This document shows positions 1 through 7,733 of a DNA stretch of 16,238 nucleotides, piece by piece. The stretch covers positions 1 to 16,238 of the forward strand of contig JAADDN010000132.1 in assembly GCA_013153895.1 (NCBI GenBank). The letters run 5' to 3'. Within the stretch, counting starts at the first letter, position 1, and each line of letters starts with the position of its first letter. Source of the stretch: Thermoproteota archaeon (GTDB lineage: Archaea; Thermoproteota; Thermoprotei; Thermoproteales; Thermocladiaceae). The position numbers and the translations under genes were made by a program. The notes below the pieces were generated by a model. It saw only the letters and a list, made by a program, of their open reading frames with translations, ran no database searches and was not told the origin of the DNA.

Positions 1-102
1 AGGTAGATCAGTGTTATCAACCTGTACAGCCTTTCTCACAGCTTCACATTCATCAACATTATTTAACCTTATCTTAAGATCAACAATCATTCTACTCTTC
101 AT
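1..102 (-). CDS. pcc1: Pcc1-like KEOPS subunit, N-terminal 34 residues (runs off the window)
   Basis: An uninterrupted reading frame of 34 codons runs off the left edge. It begins with ATG at 102, overlapping the stop of the DHH-like gene by 11 bp; a second ATG at 90 lies just past that stop and could be the true start. The peptide has a short beta-strand start (MIVDLKIRL), an acidic turn, an alpha-helical part, and ends in AVQVDNTDLP, which resembles the A-x-x-x-DN-x-x-LP signature at this place in Pcc1/CTAG proteins. Pcc1 is the dimerising small subunit of KEOPS, which makes t6A on tRNAs. The order uS15, RecJ-like, Pcc1 is a known archaeal arrangement and supports the call. Only the N-terminus is visible, so the identification is moderate. 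Confidence 0.6.
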   Translation of the reverse strand, partial: MKSRMIVDLKIRLNNVDECEAVRKAVQVDNTDLP

Positions 103-1123
103 AACAGATCACGTATACTCCATCCTTACTATATAGTGAGTACTCTTTAACATTAATCTCAGGTTTAACACCAGATGCAGAACAGATAACACCTCTGCGT
201 GGTCTACACATTATTTTGATCTCTTTCCACTTTCTATGAAATCTCAGTATCTTACATAATCTGTAGAACATTACCATGTTATTCACATCTATAGCATAGT
301 CCTTACTCTTCAACACCTTCTGAACATTGTTGCTCAGATCTTTTACATAGCTTAGACATCTCTCAAGAATCTTTCTATCAGATAGAGCCTTATCGTATCT
401 AACTATATCCATGATATTAATGTACTCGTCTCTCCATAAGTGAGACTCTAAGATCAGCATTATATCTTGAACTAATGCTCCATCACGCACCTTATATGAT
501 GGGTAGAGCAATGTATCAAGCATTGTTCCTAGAAATCTGTTCTTGAGAACCTTCTCACTTACGATCCTGAGAATATTTTCAAAATCATGAGAATCTAGAC
601 TAATATTATCTGACCCTGTTACTTCAGGTATGTATGGCATTACTGATAATACGATGCTCTTAATGATGTCAAGATAGGTGCATCCAGGTAGAGGAGGCTT
701 ATCAATCTTCTCTAAAATAGTAATGCTAGAATCAACATTATCAAGAACATTCTCAGGATGCTCAATAAGGTACATTACTGTAGATATCTCAAGAAGAATC
801 TTAGAATTTTGCTCACTCTCCTTCACAAGATCTTTAGAGTCTAGTAAAGTCTTTAGATCAATATTGAGAGCTGATACGTTTTTTCTAGATATTGTATTTA
901 TATTAAACTCATTAGCTATATCTAACAGAAGAACATTATCATAATGTTGTAATAAGTCTTCAACAATAGGCTCAAATAAGTAATCTATAAGTGATACATG
1001 AGTTACCTTTCCACGAGTTAATCTTAGAGTTGTTATGAATAGTGAGAAGAATATGCAGGTTGGGTCTCTTCTCGTAAGTATTAGAAGTCGTGGGGATGCT
1101 ACATCTATATTTTCAATGCTCAT
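92..1123 (-). CDS. Degenerate DHH/RecJ-like protein, candidate Cdc45-like replication factor
   Basis: 343 residues. The N-terminus (residues 12-35, LLILTRRDPTCIFF) aligns in layout with motif I of DHH phosphoesterases (H-x-D-x-D-G-I-x-S), but the metal-binding residues are gone. Around residues 63-70 (NVLLLDIANEF) the place of the DHH motif is kept as a hydrophobic strand plus one Asp, without His-His. The middle is helical and the C-terminus is basic with two Cys (IMCRPRRGVIC). It therefore probably lacks nuclease activity. In archaea, a RecJ/GAN/Cdc45-like gene often sits beside rps15 and Pcc1, and a catalytically dead Sulfolobus RecJ-like protein binds GINS and MCM at the replication fork. 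The same role here is inference. It starts 7 bp after the uS15 stop and is likely cotranscribed. It seems richer in A+T and more diverged than its neighbours. Confidence 0.6.
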   Translation of the reverse strand: MSIENIDVASPRLLILTRRDPTCIFFSLFITTLRLTRGKVTHVSLIDYLFEPIVEDLLQHYDNVLLLDIANEFNINTISRKNVSALNIDLKTLLDSKDLVKESEQNSKILLEISTVMYLIEHPENVLDNVDSSITILEKIDKPPLPGCTYLDIIKSIVLSVMPYIPEVTGSDNISLDSHDFENILRIVSEKVLKNRFLGTMLDTLLYPSYKVRDGALVQDIMLILESHLWRDEYINIMDIVRYDKALSDRKILERCLSYVKDLSNNVQKVLKSKDYAIDVNNMVMFYRLCKILRFHRKWKEIKIMCRPRRGVICSASGVKPEINVKEYSLYSKDGVYVICYEE

Positions 1124-1130
1124 TAGGTCA

Positions 1131-1589
1131 CTACATTGCCATCATGTGCATGAACTGTTCTGGCCTATACTCGAAGTCCTCAGGTAACTTGCCAACTCTC
1201 TTATAGTACTTCACTAGTCTCCTTATCTTAGACTCAGTAAGTATGAGTCCTCTCTTAGCAGACATATCCTTAGGATGCTCTTCAAGATGCTTCCTTATCT
1301 TTATGGCCTTCCTGATCAGGAACATCAGGTCTTCAGGTATCTGAGGAGCTAGTCCATGCTCCTCAAGTACGTCAGTTATTGATTTTCCAAGTATCGGCTT
1401 TACTAGTGGAATACCGTACTGATCTCTCAATATTATTCCTATCATAGATGGTGTGAAGCCTCTTCTAGCAAGCTCAACAATGAGCTGTTCTATCTGCTCT
1501 GGAGTATACTTAACCCATGTTGGAGGAGTCTTAGTTACAGGTCTAGTAGAGCTGCTCCTACCTTTCTTATGTCTCGACCTATGAGGCAC
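1131..1589 (-). CDS. rps15: 30S ribosomal protein uS15
   Basis: 152 residues, the usual length for archaeal/eukaryotic uS15, which carries an N-terminal extension missing in bacteria. Clear signatures are WVKYTPEQIEQLI (25-37), SMIGIILRDQYGIP (48-61), KPILGKSITDVLEEHGL (64-80) and the helical core LRKHLEEHPKDM/KRGLILTESKIRRLVKYYKR. It binds 16S rRNA in the small-subunit platform. The start is GTG at 1589: it lies about 24 bp after a TATA box, and the N-terminus MPHRSRHKKGRSS matches the expected basic start. The gene heads a probable operon with the DHH-like and Pcc1-like genes. Confidence 0.97.
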   Translation of the reverse strand: MPHRSRHKKGRSSSTRPVTKTPPTWVKYTPEQIEQLIVELARRGFTPSMIGIILRDQYGIPLVKPILGKSITDVLEEHGLAPQIPEDLMFLIRKAIKIRKHLEEHPKDMSAKRGLILTESKIRRLVKYYKRVGKLPEDFEYRPEQFMHMMAM

Positions 1590-1612
1590 GTTAGACCATG
1601 ATTTCTAATCTT

Positions 1613-1620
1613 CTTATAAA
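1613..1620 (-). promoter_or_regulatory. TATA box for the rps15 operon
   Basis: TTTATAAG on the minus strand, 24-31 bp before the GTG of rps15. The spacing puts transcription start at or next to the GTG, so the mRNA is probably leaderless. Sequence match only. Confidence 0.6.
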
Positions 1621-1642
1621 TCTTCTCACTCATAAGACAAGA

Positions 1643-2302
1643 TTAGACACGTGGTGCATACCTAGCCATACTACGTATCCTACGTATCTCCTTTACTACA
1701 GAACGTTCAAGATCTTCACCAACAATCTTACGATAACCTCTCAAAAATAGTTCAAATAACATTAAAGACTTATCTCCGAAGTTAGCTTCAAGATTTCTTA
1801 AAAAGACGTTTATGTCACGTGCAAGAAGATTAATGCTTCTCTTATCACCTATCTTACCAATCTCATGACTTAATCCAAAATCTATCAAAAATAGACCTCT
1901 ATCACTTACTATGAAATTTGTTAATGCTAGGTCACCGTGAATGATACCTGCCATATGTAGTTTACCTATCATCTCTCCAGCTTCCTCATAATATTTGTCA
2001 ATATTTTCATATTTTTGAGTTAGATCTCTCAAGTTTATACCTTCTACATATTCCATACGTATAGAGTACTCTCCTAAATCTATGTCTAATATTCTTGGAA
2101 CATTTATGCCTATCTTTCTAGCTTTTATCATTATTCTTGCTTCTGTTATTGTTCTCTGTTTTCTAATCTTCTTATCTAGTTCTGGGTGCCTATATTTTTT
2201 AGCTACTCTACGTTTTAATACTGTTAATAGTCCCATCCATTCTTCTAGGTATATTTCTGCTTCTGCTCCTCTACTTATGAGTATTTTTCTTACTCTATCC
2301 AT
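1643..2302 (-). CDS. bud32: KEOPS complex kinase/ATPase Bud32
   Basis: 219 residues, a minimal protein-kinase fold. Visible motifs: RGAEAEIY (11-18) in place of the Gly-rich loop, the invariant Lys in VLKRRVAKKYRHPELD (about residue 30), the helix-C Glu in ITEARIM (E54), the catalytic loop HGDLALTNF (122-130; D124, N129) and DFG (141-143). The C-terminal tail is basic (RRIRSMARYAPRV), as in this family. Bud32 is the ATPase partner of Kae1 in KEOPS, which adds threonylcarbamoyl to A37 of ANN-decoding tRNAs. Here it is stand-alone; many euryarchaea fuse it to Kae1. Its start lies 13 bp inside the end of top6A, so the two genes are surely cotranscribed, probably by translational coupling. No Kae1 gene is in the window. 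Confidence 0.93.
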   Translation of the reverse strand: MDRVRKILISRGAEAEIYLEEWMGLLTVLKRRVAKKYRHPELDKKIRKQRTITEARIMIKARKIGINVPRILDIDLGEYSIRMEYVEGINLRDLTQKYENIDKYYEEAGEMIGKLHMAGIIHGDLALTNFIVSDRGLFLIDFGLSHEIGKIGDKRSINLLARDINVFLRNLEANFGDKSLMLFELFLRGYRKIVGEDLERSVVKEIRRIRSMARYAPRV

Positions 2303-3399
2303 TTCTTATTATGTATCTTATCTTTCAGGTAATCGTGTAGGAACTTGAGTCCATGTGTTGATAATGCCTCTATCTCGACTTTCTTCTTCATCTTTAGGAA
2401 GAGTTGTATCTCTTTTTTCCATGCATCACTCTGGAACCATGGGTATCTTAGCAGTTCATGTGCTCTCTTTATGTCTCTATCTGTTGCTGCTATCACATAC
2501 TCGTCAGTTATCTTGTACTCAATTATGTCTGATGCAGTAACTCCTACAAATTTTGCGTCTGGTGTTGCTAGTCTCTCACTCTCGTAGCTCAGCTTAATTG
2601 ATCCGCTCCTGTATACGCTATATATGTACCATCCATATGGATCTGCGTCAGTTAAGACGAAGACAGGTAGCTTAAACTCCTCGCTCAGTCTTCTTATGAA
2701 TCTTCTAGTTGCTCTATCAGGCATACCTTTTGCTGTGACTAGTAGGCAGTTCTCGTCCTTCCAGAATCCTTCTCTGTTAAGTCTCTGAAATATTGCGTCC
2801 TTCTCTATTACTAGCACGTAGTTTGCCTCTACCTTAACTATCTCAAGCTCGTCTGGGTTTGGTGGTAAGCTTAGAGCAGCATCACCGAGCTTTGTAGCAT
2901 CTATCTCGAATCCTTTAGACCTGACTATTATTGGTCCTACTACCTTTCCCTTAACGTCAGCTGATATACCCATCTCTTCTCTAAGTAGGCTAGTAGCTAC
3001 CTCTATGTCCTCTATGACTGCATTAGACTCCTGCTGGTCATCCCACGTGTTCTCTTTAAACACTCTCTTTCTAGGATCAACATAGACTATCGTGTGCTTA
3101 CCATTGTAGTATAGGTCTCTTATAGTTGGATACACGTTCTCTCTAATAGCTTCAACAATGAGCTTAAGCATGAGCATCGTCTGCATGAACTTTCTAGACT
3201 CCTTCAAGTCTAGGAATCTTCTACGCATCTTCTCTGGACCAAGAACAAGTATCTTTCTCACAGGATCCCACACAGTGTTAGATAGAGTACGAGCTGGAAT
3301 CTCTAAGACAGGTTCCTGACCTTTCTCTATCTGCTCAAGTATCTTTCTTCCCCACTCCTCAAGTATCTTAAGCACTTCCTGCCTCGATCTAGCTACCAT
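2290..3399 (-). CDS. top6A: DNA topoisomerase VI subunit A (Spo11-like)
   Basis: 369 residues, normal for the family. The winged-helix (CAP-like) domain carries the active-site motif TIRDLYYNGK; the catalytic tyrosine is most likely Y98, the second Tyr. The Toprim domain shows E200 (VIEKDA) and the DxD pair D251/D253 in LTDADPYGWYIY, which bind Mg2+. The protein makes the transient double-strand break in a type IIB topoisomerase, as an A2B2 complex with Top6B (6091-7686). The start is ATG at 3399, about 32 bp after a TATA box. It overlaps bud32 downstream. Its usual partner gene lies on the same strand but about 2.7 kb upstream, with three transporter genes in between. Confidence 0.96.
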   Translation of the reverse strand: MVARSRQEVLKILEEWGRKILEQIEKGQEPVLEIPARTLSNTVWDPVRKILVLGPEKMRRRFLDLKESRKFMQTMLMLKLIVEAIRENVYPTIRDLYYNGKHTIVYVDPRKRVFKENTWDDQQESNAVIEDIEVATSLLREEMGISADVKGKVVGPIIVRSKGFEIDATKLGDAALSLPPNPDELEIVKVEANYVLVIEKDAIFQRLNREGFWKDENCLLVTAKGMPDRATRRFIRRLSEEFKLPVFVLTDADPYGWYIYSVYRSGSIKLSYESERLATPDAKFVGVTASDIIEYKITDEYVIAATDRDIKRAHELLRYPWFQSDAWKKEIQLFLKMKKKVEIEALSTHGLKFLHDYLKDKIHNKKWIE

Positions 3400-3430
3400 A
3401 GGGTACTCATTATAGATTAGTCACAGGGGA

Positions 3431-3438
3431 TTTATAAG
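3431..3438 (-). promoter_or_regulatory. TATA box for top6A-bud32
   Basis: CTTATAAA on the minus strand, 32-39 bp before the top6A ATG and 9 bp after the wtpC stop. It suggests that top6A-bud32 has its own promoter and is not only read through from the transporter operon. Confidence 0.5.
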
Positions 3439-3446
3439 GGAGAGTC

Positions 3447-4190
3447 TCATATAGACTCAACACCTCTGATAACCCTATACCTAGATAATGCACCCTCTAT
3501 CAGATCTATGTAAGGACGAGCAAGATCACTTACAGCAAACATCTCAACACTCCCCTGAAACACGATCCTTCCATCTCGCATATATATTACATAGTCTCCC
3601 AGAGCAAAAGCCTCAGATATGTCATGAGTCACGTGAAGAACAGTTAATCCCCTATTCTTCACTACTCTTCTAAGAAGCTCAATAGCCTTATACTTTCTCT
3701 CAGGATCAATATTAGATAGAGGCTCATCAAGAAGAAGTAGACGAGGTTCAGAAACTATAGCACGAGCAAGAGCAACTCTCTGAGCTTCACCAGCACTAAG
3801 AGTACTTGGACGTCTATTAAGAAGATGCTCAATCTCTAGAAACTTAGCAATCTCTAGCACTCTCCTCCTTATCTCATCTTTAGGAAGCTTCCTCAATTTT
3901 AAACAGAAAGCTATATTATCAAACACGGTCATGTGAGGAAATAGTGCAAAATTCTGAGGAACAATACCTATACCTCTCTTCTCAGGAGGCTTATCAGTAA
4001 CATCTTCATTATCAATCACTATACGACCTGAAAGAGGCTTAACGAATCCAGCTATAGCATTAAGCAGCATAGTCTTACCAACACCACTAGGTCCAAGCAA
4101 TATAGCATATGTTCCCTTACTTATGAGCAGAGATTCTACCCTTATCTCAAGATCTTTAACCTTTATATAAAGATTCTCAATATACAACAT
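3447..4190 (-). CDS. wtpC: Tungstate/molybdate ABC transporter, ATP-binding protein
   Basis: 247 residues, a single nucleotide-binding domain. Walker A GPSGVGKT (33-40), Q-loop VPQNFALFPH (Q79), signature LSAGEAQRVALARA (131-144), Walker B LLLLDEP (151-157) and the H-loop VTHD (H189) are all intact, so it should be active. The FPHMTVFDNIAF segment is typical of oxyanion and CysA/ModC/PotA-type importers. It hydrolyses ATP at the inner face of the membrane to drive import. It lacks the extra C-terminal TOBE/MOP regulatory domain of longer ModC proteins. It overlaps wtpB by 14 bp and is the last gene of the operon. The substrate is inferred from wtpA. Confidence 0.9.
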   Translation of the reverse strand: MLYIENLYIKVKDLEIRVESLLISKGTYAILLGPSGVGKTMLLNAIAGFVKPLSGRIVIDNEDVTDKPPEKRGIGIVPQNFALFPHMTVFDNIAFCLKLRKLPKDEIRRRVLEIAKFLEIEHLLNRRPSTLSAGEAQRVALARAIVSEPRLLLLDEPLSNIDPERKYKAIELLRRVVKNRGLTVLHVTHDISEAFALGDYVIYMRDGRIVFQGSVEMFAVSDLARPYIDLIEGALSRYRVIRGVESI

Positions 4191-4974
4191 AGCTTCTCGT
4201 TATCACTCTGAGAGCTATAAACATTATAAATATGATTATCAGATAGAGACAGGACACAGCTATAGCGTATGGTAGTCCTAACGTATCTAACCACTCAAGT
4301 ATGAGAATGTTCACAGTCTTTGGAAAGTATGCTAATACTAGGAGAGCACCAACTTCACTAAGAGATCTAGCTAGAGCAAGTATGATACCTGCAACTATGC
4401 TTCTACTACATAATGGCAGAAGTATCGTGAAGAAAGTTCTGTAGAATGATGCTCCAAGACTTCTAGCAACATGTTCTATCGATACATCTATCGACATAAA
4501 GCCAAGCTTCACGGTATCTATGAAGAGTGGAGCTGATACAAAAAGCATTACTGAGACAACTCCCCAGAAAGTATCTTCAATCCCTACAGGAATGAGACCT
4601 CTACTTCCAAACGCGGTCAACAACATTATACCTGCAACAGGATGAGGAACAACGAACGGCATATCTATTATAGCTTCAATAATTGGTTTAGCCTTAAACT
4701 CTCTCCTAGCAAGAACATATGCTACTGGAACACCTATCACGACTAGTATACATGTGCTTAATACTGCTGCCTCGAACGTTGTTATAAACGCAGACTTTAA
4801 CTCTGATATGAGGATTGGAGTATGAAATATCTTGATGAGAACATTATAGTTGAAGAATAGAAATAGTGATATTATTGGCACAAGTATGAACAGTATGACG
4901 AATGATGCTACTCCATAAAACAGTATTAGACTTCTCTCAACTTGAAGTTTTCTTGACGACATAACTATAACCAT
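4177..4974 (-). CDS. wtpB: Tungstate/molybdate ABC transporter, permease
   Basis: 265 residues with about six hydrophobic segments (roughly 16-41, 62-89, 101-122, 135-155, 185-215 and 235-258). The cytoplasmic EAA-type coupling loop is EHVARSLGASFYRTFFTILLP (about 167-187), which contacts the ATPase. It belongs to the BPD_transp_1 family (ModB/CysT/WtpB) and forms the membrane channel as a homodimer. The first ATG at 4974 gives a 38-bp overlap with wtpA; ATG codon 5 (4962) gives 26 bp and may be the real start. It is in one operon with wtpA and wtpC. Confidence 0.9.
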   Translation of the reverse strand: MVIVMSSRKLQVERSLILFYGVASFVILFILVPIISLFLFFNYNVLIKIFHTPILISELKSAFITTFEAAVLSTCILVVIGVPVAYVLARREFKAKPIIEAIIDMPFVVPHPVAGIMLLTAFGSRGLIPVGIEDTFWGVVSVMLFVSAPLFIDTVKLGFMSIDVSIEHVARSLGASFYRTFFTILLPLCSRSIVAGIILALARSLSEVGALLVLAYFPKTVNILILEWLDTLGLPYAIAVSCLYLIIIFIMFIALRVITRSYVVY

Positions 4975-6046
4975 TTTCTCTTAAAAACTTTATGAGCCAG
5001 CTTGGTGGAGTTCCAACTATTATGATCTTACTTAACATATTCTGTCCATTCTTCTCAAATATTTCCCTACCAGTCCTACTTAGGACAAGTTCTACAAACT
5101 TTATTGCTAGATCCTCATGTTTAGCTACTGTTGGTATAGTCATTCCATATATTATTGGAGCCATCTTTATGCTCTTCTCTTCTGGAGTACCTACAAGTAT
5201 CTTAACTATCACTCTCGAGTAGTATTTAGCATAATCTGGATCACCTAAGTTGAGTTGTGGTGGTAAGGTTATGTATAGGAGATGATGTTGAATTGCAACA
5301 CTCTTATACTCAAAAGCATAATCTATCTCTCCACTCTCCAACAATGATACTAGATCTACCTCCTTAGGTCTTATTACTAGATTTCTACCTCTTATGGTGA
5401 AGGTTGCAGGTATATATACTATAAGTGTACCATTCCTTAGAAGCTTGTATTTTGCACCACTTATCTTAGATATTACTAGGTCCTTGAGAATAGTCATGTT
5501 GTGGTAGTACAGTGCTGCTAGCGCTATTACTCCTACAGCTCTGTATCCACATGGATCCATGTTAGGGTTAGAGAATCCATATCGTACGTTCTTCATCATA
5601 AGTATCTTGTACCAGTCCTGTGGGTGAGCTAGAAGGTAGCTAGCATATTTTGAGTGGTTTGTAAATGCTATTACTATCTGATTTGTTGCAAATCCTATAC
5701 ACCATTTAGCATATTTAGGTATCATGAACTTAGGTATGAGTCTGTAATCTGATACTCCAAGAACATCACACCACTCATGTAGATCAGTTATCTTTCTCAC
5801 AGCCATCACGCTTCCACTAGGTTCAATATGTACAGGAACTCCATACTTCTTCTCGAATACTTGTGCAACATCTTGAAATGGTATTGTTAGTGAACCTGCA
5901 CAGAATATTCTTAAGTATCCTCTGGGTACTGATGTGCTTGTTGTTCCTGTTCTTGCTCTATGATTGATGTAGTAGTACGTTACTGATCCTGCTATTATTA
6001 TTATGACTATGCTTACTACTATCGCTATTATGTGAGATCTCTTCAT
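4937..6046 (-). CDS. wtpA: Tungstate/molybdate-binding protein, membrane-anchored
   Basis: 369 residues. One transmembrane anchor (about 6-26) is followed by a Thr/Ser-rich linker (TGTTSTSVPRG) and a periplasmic-binding-protein domain. No lipobox Cys is seen, so the anchor is probably uncleaved or cut by a signal peptidase. The oxyanion loop is AGSLTIPF (50-57). NPNMDPCGYR (160-169; D164) and YAFEYKSVAIQH (E246) carry the Asp and Glu that give the six-coordinate tungstate/molybdate site of archaeal WtpA/ModA proteins. This favours WtpA over bacterial ModA. Tungstate versus molybdate cannot be told from sequence. It is the first gene of wtpABC. The tungstopterin pathway is also hinted at by moeA at 13865. 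Confidence 0.9.
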   Translation of the reverse strand: MKRSHIIAIVVSIVIIIIAGSVTYYYINHRARTGTTSTSVPRGYLRIFCAGSLTIPFQDVAQVFEKKYGVPVHIEPSGSVMAVRKITDLHEWCDVLGVSDYRLIPKFMIPKYAKWCIGFATNQIVIAFTNHSKYASYLLAHPQDWYKILMMKNVRYGFSNPNMDPCGYRAVGVIALAALYYHNMTILKDLVISKISGAKYKLLRNGTLIVYIPATFTIRGRNLVIRPKEVDLVSLLESGEIDYAFEYKSVAIQHHLLYITLPPQLNLGDPDYAKYYSRVIVKILVGTPEEKSIKMAPIIYGMTIPTVAKHEDLAIKFVELVLSRTGREIFEKNGQNMLSKIIIVGTPPSWLIKFLRENGYSYVVKKTSS

Positions 6047-6070
6047 TATCCGTTATCAGATATCGAATAA

Positions 6071-6078
6071 TATTAAAA
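6071..6078 (-). promoter_or_regulatory. TATA-like box for wtpABC
   Basis: TTTTAATA on the minus strand, 25-32 bp before the wtpA ATG, in the 44-bp gap after top6B. It is a weak match; the spacing fits a leaderless start. I see no clear operator beside it. Confidence 0.4.
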
Positions 6079-6090
6079 TGTGACCTCAAG

Positions 6091-7686
6091 CTACTTCTTA
6101 ACCTCTACAGCAACCTCCTTAGAGGACTCCTTAACTTCTGCAGTCTTCTCAGGTATTGGTGGCATTCCAACCTTCTTTATTATCAGCTCCTGAAGCTTAC
6201 GTCTAATCTCTTCAGCAGGTTTACCTGTCACATATGCTAACGCATTTGCTACTTCTCCAGCATACATGCTGAATGTTGCATACTTTATGTATATCTCTTC
6301 CTCCTTCTCCTTCTTCGTTATGTACTGTCTAAGTTTTCTAGCAACCTCTCTTATAGCAAGCATTATCTCCTCCTCTATCTCTACTACATCAGCTATAGCC
6401 TCCTTGCCAGCGCTCACGTATGGTATCTTTGTTGAGCATACGTGAACTATTACTGCTAGTGGTGCAGGAAACTTCACCTTATATACACTCCAGTCAATCT
6501 CCTCGACAACCTTCCTTATGACATCACTACCCTCGTCATATAGTAGTGGTACCTTGTTAGCAAACCTATACACTATTGGTCTCTCGCTTGGAGGAATCTT
6601 TCCACCCCAGGCTATTGCTGCCTCGACAATGAATGGGTGACCCATGTATGAGCTAGGTTTTCTAGTTACTGCAGCAACAAACTCTGGCTCTAAGACCTTC
6701 TTTATACCTTCAATAAGTAGCTCCTCACCTACAGGAGATAGCCAGTCAGCTTTAGGTCTTCTCCATCCATTGAACTCTCTCATCTTTGTAGTAAGCTCTG
6801 TTATCTCATCCTCTGTCAGATCTCCAACCCTCCTGTTAGGGTCAAGCTTAGCCCACTTTAAAAATGCTTCAGCTGTCTGCTTTCCAACACCATCAAAGTA
6901 CTCTGTTAAGAACTCTTTAAGCGTTAGGTTAGGATTCTTAGCTATGAGATGCTTTATGAGCTCTACATCAACACTCTTCGGATGTGGTAGACCTTCCTTA
7001 GGTGGTGGTGGAAGCTTAGTAGTTACACGTGGGAAACATAAGAACAGGTCTGGTGCTTTAAGTATTATCTCTGCGTATGGTGCTATCATGTAAGTTCTCT
7101 TGAGGTACTCTTCAACTCTCTTCTTAGCTCTTGACCAGTCTCCCTCAATTATGACTTTCACAGCCGTACCATGCCACTTGTACTTGTTCTCATACTCTCT
7201 CCTCTCAAGTATTATAGGCTCATTCTTCAACGTGTTTATCATGAGCACGTACTCGTAGATCTTATCACTACCTATGGGAGCACTTCTCACATATATTGGC
7301 TTATTTGTTGTTGACTGAGCATATAGTATTATCATCTTAGCTCCAAGACCAAATACTCCTCTATGCTGTCTGATCCTGTACTTACTACTATAGAAGACTC
7401 TTCCAAATACGTTAGGAATCTCGCTATCAGGTATGCCTATACCATTATCTTCAACATATACTGAGACCCAGCCTCGCGACTTATCGTAATAATCTATCTT
7501 TATCTTTATGCTTGGAAGAATACCATAGCTCTCAGTAGCATCTAGACTATTCTCAACAAACTCCCTAATAGTCTGATACATCGCTCTAGTAGGATTTGTC
7601 AGACCCGCAAGCTCCTTATTCCGCCTAAACCACTCAGCTGGCGAGAGCTCCTCATACTTGATTTCAATACTCTTACTACTCTTCAT
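6091..7686 (-). CDS. top6B: DNA topoisomerase VI subunit B
   Basis: 531 residues, the usual crenarchaeal length. The GHKL ATPase domain (about 28-215) has EFVENSLDA (42-50; catalytic Glu, Mg-binding Asn), VEDNGIGIP (78-86), RGVFGLGAKM (109-118) and HGTAVKV (172-178). A helix-two-turn-helix domain follows (about 235-300, FDGVGKQTAEAFLKWAK). The transducer domain (about 306-470) includes FANKVPLLYDEG and STKIPYVSAGKEAIAD; K420 probably serves as the switch lysine that senses ATP. A charged C-terminal tail (KEVAVEVKK) ends it. ATP-driven dimerisation opens and closes the gate cut by Top6A. It has its own TATA box and is separated from top6A by wtpABC. Confidence 0.96.
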   Translation of the reverse strand: MKSSKSIEIKYEELSPAEWFRRNKELAGLTNPTRAMYQTIREFVENSLDATESYGILPSIKIKIDYYDKSRGWVSVYVEDNGIGIPDSEIPNVFGRVFYSSKYRIRQHRGVFGLGAKMIILYAQSTTNKPIYVRSAPIGSDKIYEYVLMINTLKNEPIILERREYENKYKWHGTAVKVIIEGDWSRAKKRVEEYLKRTYMIAPYAEIILKAPDLFLCFPRVTTKLPPPPKEGLPHPKSVDVELIKHLIAKNPNLTLKEFLTEYFDGVGKQTAEAFLKWAKLDPNRRVGDLTEDEITELTTKMREFNGWRRPKADWLSPVGEELLIEGIKKVLEPEFVAAVTRKPSSYMGHPFIVEAAIAWGGKIPPSERPIVYRFANKVPLLYDEGSDVIRKVVEEIDWSVYKVKFPAPLAVIVHVCSTKIPYVSAGKEAIADVVEIEEEIMLAIREVARKLRQYITKKEKEEEIYIKYATFSMYAGEVANALAYVTGKPAEEIRRKLQELIIKKVGMPPIPEKTAEVKESSKEVAVEVKK

Positions 7687-7716
7687 GAGACTCTCACACT
7701 ATATTATCTTATGAGA

Positions 7717-7724
7717 CTTATAAA
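7717..7724 (-). promoter_or_regulatory. TATA box for top6B
   Basis: TTTATAAG on the minus strand, 31-38 bp before the top6B ATG and 9 bp after the stop of the 171-residue gene. It is identical in sequence to the rps15 TATA box. Confidence 0.55.
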
Positions 7725-7733
7725 CACACAACT

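Noticed and set aside
6644..7093. A 149-codon plus-strand open frame
   Set aside because: It is antisense to the conserved top6B gene, Ser-rich and low in complexity, typical of a shadow frame.
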